64,000 bases of DNA from Prosthecomicrobium sp. N25. Its GTDB lineage: Bacteria > Pseudomonadota > Alphaproteobacteria > Rhizobiales > Ancalomicrobiaceae. Both the position numbers and the translations under genes were made by a program. Positions 35,579-43,269 of the stretch are shown piece by piece. Under the pieces are notes generated by a model. That model was not told the DNA's origin and did no database searches. It saw only the letters and a list, made by a program, of their open reading frames with translations. Within the stretch, counting starts at the first letter, position 1. Each line of letters opens with the position of its first letter. The stretch spans positions 2,515,418-2,579,417 of the forward strand of contig NZ_JBBCAT010000001.1 of NCBI RefSeq assembly GCF_037203705.1, in the 5' to 3' direction.

Positions 35579-36025
35579 CTAGCCCCAAGCCAGGGTAAGT
35601 CCGACATCGCCCGGCACCCCGCCGGGGAAGTCGACGATTTGCGCAGACAGGCGATAGCCTTTCGCTTTGAAGTGGCGGTCCCAGAGCTGAAAGATCTCCT
35701 TGGGAACGCCCGTCAGCGTTTGCGGCCAATCCGGCTCGCCCTGGTTGATGGCGCGGCCGCGATCCGTGCAGAGCGCGTTCGGGAAGCGATAGACCTGGAC
35801 CGACGTCAGGCCGTTGCTGACCGCCCTCTGGATGATGTCGATGGCGCGGCGGATGGCCTCCTCGTCCGAGACGCCGGAGGGTTTGCGCATGGAATCGACC
35901 CATGCCTGCTTCTCGGCGTCCGCGGCTTCCAGCTCCCGCATCTTGCGTGAGGCTTCCTCGGCCTCTTTCAGCGCGACCTTCTCGGCGAAGGCCTTGGCAT
36001 CCGGCAACATCTCTTCGAGATTCAT
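35579..36025 (-). CDS. Conserved-looking protein of unknown function upstream of DUF3141-pta-ackA
   Basis: A 148-residue soluble protein. The first 60 residues are charged and probably helical/coiled (FAEKVALKEAEEASRKMREL). The C-terminal 80 residues look globular (AIDIIQRAVSNGLTSVQVYR, WDRHFKAKGYRLSAQIVDFP) and contain one Cys. No family was recognised. It is the first gene after an FNR/FixK-like site and stands 144 bases before the DUF3141 gene on the same strand, so it is probably part of the same low-oxygen unit. ATG 36025 is chosen over an earlier in-frame start because the extra residues have no coding character. Confidence 0.7.
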   Translation of the reverse strand: MNLEEMLPDAKAFAEKVALKEAEEASRKMRELEAADAEKQAWVDSMRKPSGVSDEEAIRRAIDIIQRAVSNGLTSVQVYRFPNALCTDRGRAINQGEPDWPQTLTGVPKEIFQLWDRHFKAKGYRLSAQIVDFPGGVPGDVGLTLAWG

Positions 36026-36101
36026 GACGCGTTCCCCGTCGTTCGCGATATCGGACCTGCCCTCATGCGACACACCCTAGTCGCCGTCGTGAGGAGCAGC
36101 T

Positions 36102-36115
36102 TTGACATTCATCAA
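36102..36115. promoter_or_regulatory. FNR/FixK-type box upstream of the DUF3141-pta-ackA unit
   Basis: TTGACATTCATCAA matches the FNR/FixK consensus TTGAT-N4-ATCAA at all but one half-site base. It lies 77 bases upstream of the unknown gene at 36025 and between that gene and the fabI stop (36163). Activation from a centre 41.5 bases before the transcript start would place the start near 36067, which fits a leftward promoter. Oxygen-controlled activation of acetyl phosphate metabolism is known in related bacteria. Confidence 0.6.
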
Positions 36116-36162
36116 TATAGATACGAGTGCGCCCGGCACGACATCCGTCGTCGTCCGATACG

Positions 36163-36945
36163 TCAATCGATGATGTGGTAGCCGCCGTCGACGTACATCG
36201 TCTCGCCGGTGATCAGTCGGGCGGCGTCATGGGCCAGAAAAGCCGTCGCGACGCCCACGTCCTCGATCGTCACCAGCCGGCGAGCCGGTGCCTTGGACTG
36301 CGCCTTGTCGAGTAGTTCGTCGAATTCGGGGATTCCGGACGCAGCGCGGGTCGCGAGCGGTCCGGGCGAAATCGCGTGGACCCGGATGCCCTTCGGGCCG
36401 AGTTCGGCGGCGAGATAGCGGACCGCGCTCTCGAGCGCGGCCTTGGCCACGCCCATGATGTTGTAGTTCTCCACGACCATCTGGCTGCCGTAATACGTCA
36501 TCGTGAAGAGCGTGCCGCCGCGCTTCATCAAGGGTTCGGCGAGATGCGCCATCCGGATGAAAGACCAGCAGGACACCTCCATGGTGGCGGCGAAGCCGTC
36601 CCGGCCGACGTCAACCACGCGGCCCTGCAGGGCCTCCTTGGGCGAGAAGGCGATGGAGTGGACCAGGAAGTCCATCTCGCCCCAGACCTCCGCGATCCGG
36701 GCGAAGACCGCCTCGACCTGTCCGTCGACCCGCATGTCGAGCGGCATCACGATCGGCGCCTCGAGGGCCGTCGCGAGGGGCTCCACATAGGGTTTCGCCT
36801 TCTCGTTCAGGTAGGTGACGGCAACCTCGGCGCCGAGTGCGCGGAACGCCTTGGCGCAGCCCCAAGCGATCGACTTGTCGTTGGCGATTCCGACCACGAG
36901 GCCCTTCTTGCCTTCCAGGAGCTTGGCCTTGGCTTCGGGGATCAT
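36163..36945 (-). CDS. fabI: Enoyl-ACP reductase, FabI type
   Basis: A 260-residue short-chain dehydrogenase-fold enzyme that reduces the enoyl-ACP double bond with NAD(P)H in fatty acid synthesis. It shows the FabI cofactor stretch GLVVGIANDKSIAWG and the catalytic Tyr161-x6-Lys168 in ENYNIMGVAKAA, with a further Tyr pair at 151-152. The start has AGAGGT directly upstream. Its place just before the DUF3141-pta-ackA set is notable: it could be a second, specialised copy devoted to low-oxygen or polyester metabolism, but the rest of the genome would be needed to know. Confidence 0.9.
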   Translation of the reverse strand: MIPEAKAKLLEGKKGLVVGIANDKSIAWGCAKAFRALGAEVAVTYLNEKAKPYVEPLATALEAPIVMPLDMRVDGQVEAVFARIAEVWGEMDFLVHSIAFSPKEALQGRVVDVGRDGFAATMEVSCWSFIRMAHLAEPLMKRGGTLFTMTYYGSQMVVENYNIMGVAKAALESAVRYLAAELGPKGIRVHAISPGPLATRAASGIPEFDELLDKAQSKAPARRLVTIEDVGVATAFLAHDAARLITGETMYVDGGYHIID

Positions 36946-37209
36946 GCTGACCTCTAGATGTGAGAACGAACGGCTCCGGACATCCCAGTGCAGCGTCGCG
37001 CAGCCCCGGGAGCCCCGAATGTCCCGCGGACGCTTGCCTCAAATGGAATATGACACAGGCCATTTCGCGCAATTCCGCATTAGCCCGGATCAGTGCAGGC
37101 CGAAGCTGCGGCGCGCCGGTCTCGTACGGGGAGGCGGCCCCGCCGGAAGCGGGCGGCTCGCCAGGTTCGTGACGAGCAACCGGCCGACCCGCGACGCGGA
37201 GGGCCCCGG

Positions 37210-37860
37210 CTAGCCGCCGAGTGCGATGGTCAGCGCCACGAGAGCCGTGCCGAGCAGCACCATCACGCCACCGGCCAGGAGCGGCCAGTAGCCCGCCGCC
37301 TTCCCGAACGCGTAGCCGGTGAAGAAGAGCAGGACGATCGCGATCGTGTTCGAGATGCGCAAGGCCAGGGCAGGGTCCTCGACGAACATGAAGGGGAGCG
37401 CGACGGGCATCATCGACAGGAAGACGAGCAGGAAGACGCTGAGCGCGCCGATCCAGTCGTCCAGCCCCAAATGCGGCTGCTCCGGCAGATGCATGCGGTT
37501 CAAGGCCGTCCTGACCTTCTCCAGCTCGGGCTCGCCGAGCGCGGAGGCGACGAGCGGCGGCAGGGCATGGCGGACGACCTCGCGGCCCCGCTCGGGCGTG
37601 ACGGCGGACTGCACCGACAGGACGGTTCGACGCGCGGCGGCCCGCTCGGCGAGGCAGGCCATCAGGTACATGATGGCGTCGATCAGGCCCCAGGCGAAAT
37701 TGCACCCGATGGCGGCGATCAGCATGGTCCGCACGTCCGCGCGTCCCGACTCGGCGAAGCTGAGCGAGCCGGTGAAGGTCAGAACCATGATCAATCCGAA
37801 CAGGACTTCCGAAACCCGGTCGACCGGCTCGAGGACCGGCTTGGATGTTGCGGCTTCCAT
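37210..37860 (-). CDS. VIT1/CCC1-like membrane protein
   Basis: A 216-residue membrane protein with about five helices. The N-terminal part (DRVSEVLFGLIMVLTFTGSL, then GCNFAWGLIDAIMYLMACLA) matches the first two helices of VIT/CCC1-family transporters, which export iron or manganese in plants and yeast. The middle 70 residues are soluble and the C-terminal three helices follow. The usual metal-binding acidic loop is not obvious, so transport is not certain. It stands alone; ATG 37860 lacks a strong ribosome site. Confidence 0.7.
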   Translation of the reverse strand: MEAATSKPVLEPVDRVSEVLFGLIMVLTFTGSLSFAESGRADVRTMLIAAIGCNFAWGLIDAIMYLMACLAERAAARRTVLSVQSAVTPERGREVVRHALPPLVASALGEPELEKVRTALNRMHLPEQPHLGLDDWIGALSVFLLVFLSMMPVALPFMFVEDPALALRISNTIAIVLLFFTGYAFGKAAGYWPLLAGGVMVLLGTALVALTIALGG

Positions 37861-38249
37861 CGTTCGCCCCCGGTCGGCTAGGCCCGCTCGACGTCGTCCC
37901 GACCCCCCGGGCGGCGGCGCCGCCCCGCCGGCAGCGGATCCGCAAACGGCTTTCGCGCCGATGCATTTACCCCGAGCTCTCCCGGTTGGGCTCTACGAGG
38001 TCGAGCGACCCGGAGCCTATCCCAGAACAACGCCGGCTTGAACGAGGCGCTTCCGAAAGAGCGTCGACCTCCAGGCGACCTCGCCCCCGGGCGTCAGGAT
38101 CCCTCTTGCGTGAAAGGGCCTGCGCGATCCTCGAGCAATTCTCGAACAAAGGGCAACTGGCGACGGAAGAGTCGCTGTCCCACGGCGACAAGGCGGCTGG
38201 AGCGGGTCCGTGCTTTGTTGACAAGAGGCCAGCAAATGGGGGGTGTCAC
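37861..38249. other. Gene-free gap before the Cys-rich protein gene
   Basis: No coding sequence on either strand is convincing in these 389 bases. It lies between the divergent VIT-like gene and the exported Cys-rich protein gene, so it should hold both promoters. A TTGACA (38218-38223) stands 27 bases before the latter start, but no acceptable -10 follows it. Confidence 0.4.
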
Positions 38250-38675
38250 ATGATCTGGAAGGTTCTTGCTCCGGCTATCGGAGCCGTCTTGTTCCTGGCA
38301 ACGCCGCACCAGGCCGCGGCACAAACGATCAGTTTCGAGGAAGCCTACGACCGCATCTCCCAGAGCTGCGGCGCCGATATCCGCAAGTACTGCGCGGGCG
38401 TCCCGCTCGGGGGTGGCGCGGTGAAGGCGTGCCTCGATGCGAAGCAGTCCGTGGTCTCGGCAAGCTGCAATGCCACCCTTTCCGAGGTTTTCACCCTGAT
38501 CCAGAAGCGAATGCAGGCGCAGGCCTCGGTCCGGCAGATCTGCGACGCCGATATCGCGCGTCGCTGCCCGGGCGTGGTGCAGCATGAAGGATTCGTCCTG
38601 TCCTGCATGTTGAAAGCGACGCGGGTCGTCAGCGCACCCTGCAATCAGGCCATCACCGACGCCGGCTGGCGCTGA
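38250..38675 (+). CDS. Exported protein with two four-cysteine repeats
   Basis: A 141-residue exported protein. After a Sec signal peptide (cleavage near HQAAAQT) it contains two copies of a four-Cys unit, SCGADIRKYCAGV...ACL...SCN and ICDADIARRCPGV...SCM...PCN, related to the Cys-rich repeat of Golgi glycoprotein 1. Eight cysteines in the periplasm are likely paired as disulfides. The true start is ATG 38250, with GGGGGTG upstream; a longer open frame upstream shows no coding character. It is 22 bases before an OmpA-domain gene and probably shares a transcript with it. The function is unknown. Confidence 0.82.
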   Translation: MIWKVLAPAIGAVLFLATPHQAAAQTISFEEAYDRISQSCGADIRKYCAGVPLGGGAVKACLDAKQSVVSASCNATLSEVFTLIQKRMQAQASVRQICDADIARRCPGVVQHEGFVLSCMLKATRVVSAPCNQAITDAGWR

Positions 38676-38697
38676 GTCTTACGAGAGGGACATCGCC

Positions 38698-39285
38698 ATG
38701 ACGAAGTCGCACGCCTTCATTCTCGTTTCCATGCTCACCCTTCTTCAGGCCGCACCCGCCGTAGCCCAGAAGAAGCTCACCGGCGATGAATACATCAGCA
38801 GCCTGGAGAAGATCGGGACGATCGAGCAGATCGACATCGACGCGATCCGGGCGAAGGCCGTCGACAGCGCTGCGCGAAACCGCACGCCGGAAGAAGTGGC
38901 CCAGGAACCGCTTTCCAGCGAGCTTCAGCGCCTCTCGCAGTTCACGGTCAACATCGAGTTCCAACTCAACTCGGCGGCGATATTGCCCCAGTCCTTCCGG
39001 CTGGTCGGCGCCATGGCCGATGCGCTGCGTCATCCCACGCTTCTCGAGTACAAGTTCCTGATCGTCGGCCACACCGATACGACCGGCAACCGCACGTCCA
39101 ATCTGGAACTGAGCCAGAAGCGCGCCGATGCCATTCGCGACGCGCTCGTGACGACCTTCGGAATCAGCCCGGACCGGGTCTTCAGCATCGGCTTGGGCCA
39201 GGAGCAGTTGCTCGATCCGAAGAAGCCGACGAGCCCGGCCAACCGCCGGGTCCAATTGATCAACATCGGGCGGTACCGGAGCTGA
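38698..39285 (+). CDS. OmpA-domain (peptidoglycan-binding) exported protein
   Basis: A 195-residue exported protein with a signal peptide ending near PAVAQKK. The C-terminal 110 residues form an OmpA/MotB domain (VNIEFQLNSAAILPQS, LIVGHTDTTGNRTSNLELSQ, RADAIRDALV, NRRVQLINI) that binds diaminopimelate in peptidoglycan. There is no outer-membrane barrel and no lipobox, so it is probably periplasmic. It sits just after the Cys-rich protein; the two may act together in the cell envelope. The start is well supported by GAGGGAC upstream. Confidence 0.88.
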   Translation: MTKSHAFILVSMLTLLQAAPAVAQKKLTGDEYISSLEKIGTIEQIDIDAIRAKAVDSAARNRTPEEVAQEPLSSELQRLSQFTVNIEFQLNSAAILPQSFRLVGAMADALRHPTLLEYKFLIVGHTDTTGNRTSNLELSQKRADAIRDALVTTFGISPDRVFSIGLGQEQLLDPKKPTSPANRRVQLINIGRYRS

Positions 39286-39315
39286 ACGGTCGAGGTTCGG
39301 CAGGCTGAGCGCGTC

Positions 39316-39329
39316 GGCGAAGCTTCGCC
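39316..39329. terminator. Palindrome after the OmpA-domain gene
   Basis: GGCGAAGCTTCGCC is a perfect 14-base palindrome 30 bases after the OmpA-domain stop. It could form a short hairpin ending transcription, although no T-run follows. A chance palindrome is possible. Confidence 0.3.
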
Positions 39330-39439
39330 TCGGGTGAACGAGGACGCCGTGTTGCGCCGGAGAGGTATTGCAGCGGAGCCCGACGCGGCATTGTTGCGAG
39401 ACCTCGTGCGGCGTGCACCTTCAGGGGCAAAAGGGCCAC

Positions 39440-39916
39440 ATGAAATCTCCGGTGCCCCTGAAGATCGTGCAGCTTGCCTTCCGCGCCGGCCTGGCGGGCG
39501 GAGTCGCGACCTGGGCGGCGCAACTCCTGACGCTCCAGCACCCGATCTATGCTTTCATCGCTGCCGTGATCGTGACCGACCTTTCGCCGTCGCAGTCGCA
39601 AGGCCTCGGTCTCCGCCGGATTCTCGCCACCGCCATCGGAGCCGTCTGCGGTGCGGTGCTGTCGCAACTGCTCGGGACGACACCGGCCGTGGCCGGCATG
39701 AGCGTGGTCGTGGCCATGCTTGTGGGCTATCTCCTGGGAGCCGGGGACGGGGCAAAGGTGGCAGGCTACATCTGCGGCATCGTCGTGCTCGACCATTCGG
39801 CCGAACCCTGGATCTACGCGGGACAGCGGTTCATCGAGACGATCCTGGGCGTCGTCATAGCCTGGATGATCAGTTACCTACCGATCGTGCTCCACGAGAA
39901 GCAACCCGACGACTGA
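39440..39916 (+). CDS. Small FUSC/aromatic-acid-exporter-like membrane protein
   Basis: A 158-residue membrane protein with about five helices. The pattern of consecutive hydrophobic segments with IYAFIAAVIVTDLSPSQSQG and LGLRRILATAIGAVCGAVLS matches the membrane half of FUSC/ArAE (DUF939-like) proteins. The large cytoplasmic part of full-length family members is missing, so it is a single-domain version that would need to oligomerise. ATG 39440 has AGGG eight bases before it. It converges on the patatin-like gene. Export of an organic acid is a family-based guess. Confidence 0.7.
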   Translation: MKSPVPLKIVQLAFRAGLAGGVATWAAQLLTLQHPIYAFIAAVIVTDLSPSQSQGLGLRRILATAIGAVCGAVLSQLLGTTPAVAGMSVVVAMLVGYLLGAGDGAKVAGYICGIVVLDHSAEPWIYAGQRFIETILGVVIAWMISYLPIVLHEKQPDD

Positions 39917-39973
39917 CCCCGGCACGTCGCGGCGCGTCGGCCACGCCCGTCTCGGCCGATCTCTGGTCGCAGC

Positions 39974-39990
39974 GGCCGGCGGGTCCGGCC
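39974..39990. terminator. Hairpin between convergent FUSC-like and patatin-like genes
   Basis: GGCCGG (39974-39979) and CCGGCC (39985-39990) form a perfect six-pair stem with a five-base loop. It lies in the 94-base gap between the two convergent genes. No T-run follows, and GC-rich inverted repeats arise easily here. Confidence 0.3.
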
Positions 39991-40010
39991 CCGGCCTACG
40001 CGCCGGGACC

Positions 40011-41204
40011 TTAGAAGGCCGTCGCCGGCGGGGCCTTTTCCCACTGGTATCCGGATCGGGCCATTTCGTAGCCCTTCTGGAAGAGCGCGTTCATGTAGAC
40101 CTTGTCGAAGGCTGACGAGCTCTGGACGTTGAAATCCGGGGGAATGTAGGTCAGGTTGTAGTCGACGCCGTCCCGCTTGGCGATCATGTAGATCTTGTAG
40201 AGATCGCCGACGCCCTGCGTCTTGATCAGCGTATCGATCGAGCGGGAGGCGATCGGCAGAAGCTTTGCTTCGATGGCCTTGAACTGCGGGTCGACCTTGC
40301 TGTTTCGAATGATGTAGGCGCGCCGGTTCGGCTTCCAGCCGATGGCCCGGTCGATCATCGTGGGCGAGTAACCGGGCGGATAGAGGAACACCTGCCTCGT
40401 CACCCCGCCATCCACGTGCAGTTCGACGAAGGGCTTGCCGTCGGCCTGCACGTTGACTTCGACCGGCGGGAACGCGCCGGGTATGGCTGCCGAGGCCAGG
40501 ATGATCTGCCGGGTGAGCGCCAGCGCGTCGGTGCGTCCGCTGTTGGCGATGGCCCCGATGTCCCAGATCACCGACTTCTGCGCGTCGAGATTGGTGGTGC
40601 CGATGAGCAGCATGCGACCGTTTCGATGGGCGACCGCGATCTCCTCCAGCATCTCCTGCGTCATGTACTTGGCGATGAGCCTCTGCAGCGGCTCGGTGCT
40701 CACCAGCCCCGCGCTCTGCCCGAGTATGGCCGACAGCACCTGGCGCTGCGCCACGTCATCCGTACTGATGGTGGTATAGGCCTCCCGCAGTTGCTGATCG
40801 TATTTCGGTCCCAGGAAGGCCAAGGGCGCGATCATGGCGCCGGTGCTGATTCCCGAGACGGCGTCGAACTGCGGCCGCGTCCCGCGCTCGGACCACCCGA
40901 CCAGGAAGCCGGCCCCGAAGGCGCCGTCGCTGCCGCCGCCCGAGAGGGACAGGAAGTTTATGTCGAACCTCTTGCCCCGGACGTTCTGGTTGGCGAACTT
41001 GTGCTTGAGATGCTGGATCCGCGCCAGCGCCAGCCTCTCCAGCGAGTCCGCATCGTCGGAGTAGTACCGGATCGTGCCGAAATCCGCGACGCTGGCGCGC
41101 TCGACGAGCGGCTCCGGGACCGGATCCCGCATGTCGAGGGTCGGCAGGCAACCCGCGAGCAGCACCGACAGGGAAACCGAGGCGAGGTTCCGGATACTCT
41201 TCAC
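40011..41204 (-). CDS. Patatin-like phospholipase lipoprotein
   Basis: A 397-residue lipoprotein with signal peptide and lipobox LLAGC (lipidated Cys19). The patatin fold shows the oxyanion loop GGGSDGAFG (about 89-97), the nucleophile Ser120 in GISTG, and the DGG catalytic Asp motif in ELHVDGGVTRQ. It should hydrolyse acyl groups from membrane lipids, at the envelope. The start is GTG 41204 with GGGAGGG upstream. It follows an unknown exported protein by 18 bases on the same strand, suggesting a two-gene secreted unit. Confidence 0.87.
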   Translation of the reverse strand: MKSIRNLASVSLSVLLAGCLPTLDMRDPVPEPLVERASVADFGTIRYYSDDADSLERLALARIQHLKHKFANQNVRGKRFDINFLSLSGGGSDGAFGAGFLVGWSERGTRPQFDAVSGISTGAMIAPLAFLGPKYDQQLREAYTTISTDDVAQRQVLSAILGQSAGLVSTEPLQRLIAKYMTQEMLEEIAVAHRNGRMLLIGTTNLDAQKSVIWDIGAIANSGRTDALALTRQIILASAAIPGAFPPVEVNVQADGKPFVELHVDGGVTRQVFLYPPGYSPTMIDRAIGWKPNRRAYIIRNSKVDPQFKAIEAKLLPIASRSIDTLIKTQGVGDLYKIYMIAKRDGVDYNLTYIPPDFNVQSSSAFDKVYMNALFQKGYEMARSGYQWEKAPPATAF

Positions 41205-41222
41205 TGTGCCCTCCCGGCATGA

Positions 41223-42470
41223 TCAGTCGCTGATGGATTCGACCACGGTCCATCCGAGCGTTTTCAGTTCCGCCTTGGCGCGTGGCGTCGCCGAACCGGT
41301 CAGGCGCAACTCGAGCGGGCCGGTGATGCCGGATGCCCGCGCCGCCTGCGTAACCTCGACGATGGCCCGGCTCGTCTCCCGCGTCCAAGCGAGGGCATCG
41401 ACCGGAAGAACGCTGACGATCCCGTTGGACGTCGTGGTCGTCATCGGGAACGGCGACGCGCCGAAGCGGACGAACCGCTGGAGCGTGTGCGTCCTCCGGT
41501 GGTAGGCGGCGGTCAGTTCGGTCCGACGGCGCACCAGATACGCGAGGGACCGGCTCTTCACGGAGGCCGCACGGTCGACCATCACGTCGAGGCCGCCGAC
41601 ATCCCGCAGGTCGCCGAGCGCGGCCACGAGGCTCGTCACGTCGACGGGCGTGTAGTAGGGCGACGTGATCAGTTCATTGGCCGTATCGGCGTCGATTCCG
41701 AGCGCGGCCAGCTTGGCGCGGTTCGCGTCGGCGAGCTGGGCGGCCGAGGCGTCGCGCACCATGTCGTTCAGCTTGTCGGCCGTCGACACGTTCGAGATGA
41801 CCGTGCCGGCCGCCCCCGGAATGGCGATGAACACGCCGGTGACCGCCAGGCCGCCGATGGCCGCGGCCTCCGCGAGTTGGTCGAGGCGCGCCGCCAGCGG
41901 CGGGAAGTCCGTATAGGGATCGACGCCATACTGGTAGCCGAGCAGGCGCTTCTGCCGGCTCGTCCCCGTGATGCTGGCGACGGCGCCTTCGGAGGTCTTG
42001 CCGGCGTTCCTCACGCCCGAGGCGACGCCGCCGAAGAACTCGCCGACACCCGTGATGCTGTTCTTGATCGTCGCGCCCGGGGCGGTCACGAGGTTGCCGG
42101 CGAACCGGATCGGCGCCTCCCCGGCATTCTTGACGGCGTTCGCGAAGGCTTCCGATTGGCTCGTCTTCTCCAGGGCCTCGAGCGCGCGCAACTCGCGCAT
42201 CCGAAGGCGAAGCATCTGGTCTCCCTGGATGTCGAACCGGCCGTAGGACGTGACGACCGAGTAGCTCCGGAGGAGGCCGTCGCTCTTGACGCTGTCCGCG
42301 ACGGAGTAGTTCGATCCCCGGGCCGAGGATCCGAGGAGCTTGCCGGCGTTGTAGCTGGGCGGCGACTCGAAGTCCGCCGCCATGGCCGGGGAGAGCAGGC
42401 TGAAGCCGAGGATGATTGCAGTCCGCAAGACTGGTCGGCAGCCGCCCCGATCCATCGCTGCGCCTCTCAT
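41223..42470 (-). CDS. Exported protein of unknown function paired with the patatin-like lipoprotein
   Basis: A 415-residue protein with a signal peptide (TAIILGFSLLSPAMAADF). A glycine/alanine-rich amphipathic centre (NSITGVGEFFGGVASGVRNA, then IGGLAVTGVFIAIPGAAGTV) could insert in a membrane. The C-terminal third has a globular look and ends AKAELKTLGWTVVESISD. No family was recognised. ATG 42470 is used, with GGAG just upstream. It lies in the same operon as, and 18 bases before, the patatin lipoprotein. It may be a chaperone, anchor or pore partner of the lipase; this is speculation. Confidence 0.75.
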   Translation of the reverse strand: MRGAAMDRGGCRPVLRTAIILGFSLLSPAMAADFESPPSYNAGKLLGSSARGSNYSVADSVKSDGLLRSYSVVTSYGRFDIQGDQMLRLRMRELRALEALEKTSQSEAFANAVKNAGEAPIRFAGNLVTAPGATIKNSITGVGEFFGGVASGVRNAGKTSEGAVASITGTSRQKRLLGYQYGVDPYTDFPPLAARLDQLAEAAAIGGLAVTGVFIAIPGAAGTVISNVSTADKLNDMVRDASAAQLADANRAKLAALGIDADTANELITSPYYTPVDVTSLVAALGDLRDVGGLDVMVDRAASVKSRSLAYLVRRRTELTAAYHRRTHTLQRFVRFGASPFPMTTTTSNGIVSVLPVDALAWTRETSRAIVEVTQAARASGITGPLELRLTGSATPRAKAELKTLGWTVVESISD

Positions 42471-42652
42471 GAACTCCGCCCTCCACCACGACTTTCGATT
42501 TGGGATTTCGGCTGCCCGCGGGCGATCCTGCGACCCGGGGTTTGCGTGGCACGCGCCACCACGCAGGCCGGATGCGGCATGACGCGAGCCTGCAGGATCG
42601 CTTTGGACACGAATTTCGAGGAGCGGCGCCGGAACACTGCGCGTGGACGCGG

Positions 42653-42973
42653 TCATCGCGAGGCCAGCATGTAAGACGCCGTCGTCGGCAACGACCTGAG
42701 GGACGTCGCAGGTTCGCCCCTGGTCACGTGGTCGACGATCCCGCCAGCTGGACCGCTGCCGGAGGCACACCGCCTGATCCTGACGCTATAGGTGCGGTGC
42801 TCGACCACGGGAATGCATCCTTCAAGGGTCCGTAGACCGATAGTGTCCGTCAAGACGACTGTCTGGCCGCACTCCGGGTGCTTGACGTCGAAGTTCGGGA
42901 CGACATGAAAACCAAGCTCAATGCTGGAGTTCTCACGGTCGTGCTCCGAGGGCGGCCAACCTCGTATTGCATA
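42653..42973 (-). pseudogene. Open frame without a start codon, possible small or broken gene
   Basis: This 321-base frame reads like true protein, with GC-rich third positions and sensible composition (FHVVPNFDVKHPECGQTVVL, then GCIPVVEHRTYSVRIRRC), yet it lacks any ATG or GTG before the conserved-looking part; the first possible start is TTG at 42853 with no ribosome site. An ATG at 42972 opens a different frame that stops at 42850. A frameshift near the 5' end, or a leaderless atypical start, would explain this. It sits directly after a strong promoter. No family was recognised. Confidence 0.35.
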
Positions 42974-42981
42974 TTATAAAT

Positions 42982-43010
42982 ATCATACGTTTGGAATATA
43001 GTGATATCAA
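42982..43010 (-). promoter_or_regulatory. Near-consensus sigma-70-type promoter in an AT-rich island
   Basis: Reading leftward, TTGATA (43010-43005) is followed after exactly 17 bases by TATGAT (42987-42982), five of six matches to each consensus. It lies in an AT-rich block (about 42965-43030) that stands out from the GC-rich flanks. Transcription would start near 42975 and run into the startless frame at 42653-42973 and then toward the exported protein at 42470, giving that gene a leader of about 500 bases. Confidence 0.6.
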
Positions 43011-43269
43011 TCAGAACGACGTAAAAATCCGTAGGCCGACCGAACACCTTGTGGTGGTCTGCCATTACGTGGACCGCGTCCCGGTCTGCTGCCCCGGTCG
43101 GAATCGTCCTTTCGGGCGGCTCGCGCGCGGCCCTCCCCGCAGCATCGGAAACCCGCCGCGCCCAGACCGGGCGCGAGGAGAGCCCGGCGAGCGGTCGCCG
43201 ATCGACAGGACGCGAGCGGCAAGGACCGGCTCCGCGCAAACCCGGTCCACCCGACGTGGGGCCCTCGCC

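Noticed and set aside
42850-43239. Minus-strand frame of 129 codons in the AT-rich gap
   Set aside because: Most of it is Arg/Ser-rich noise; the neighbouring frame at 42653-42973 has better coding character.
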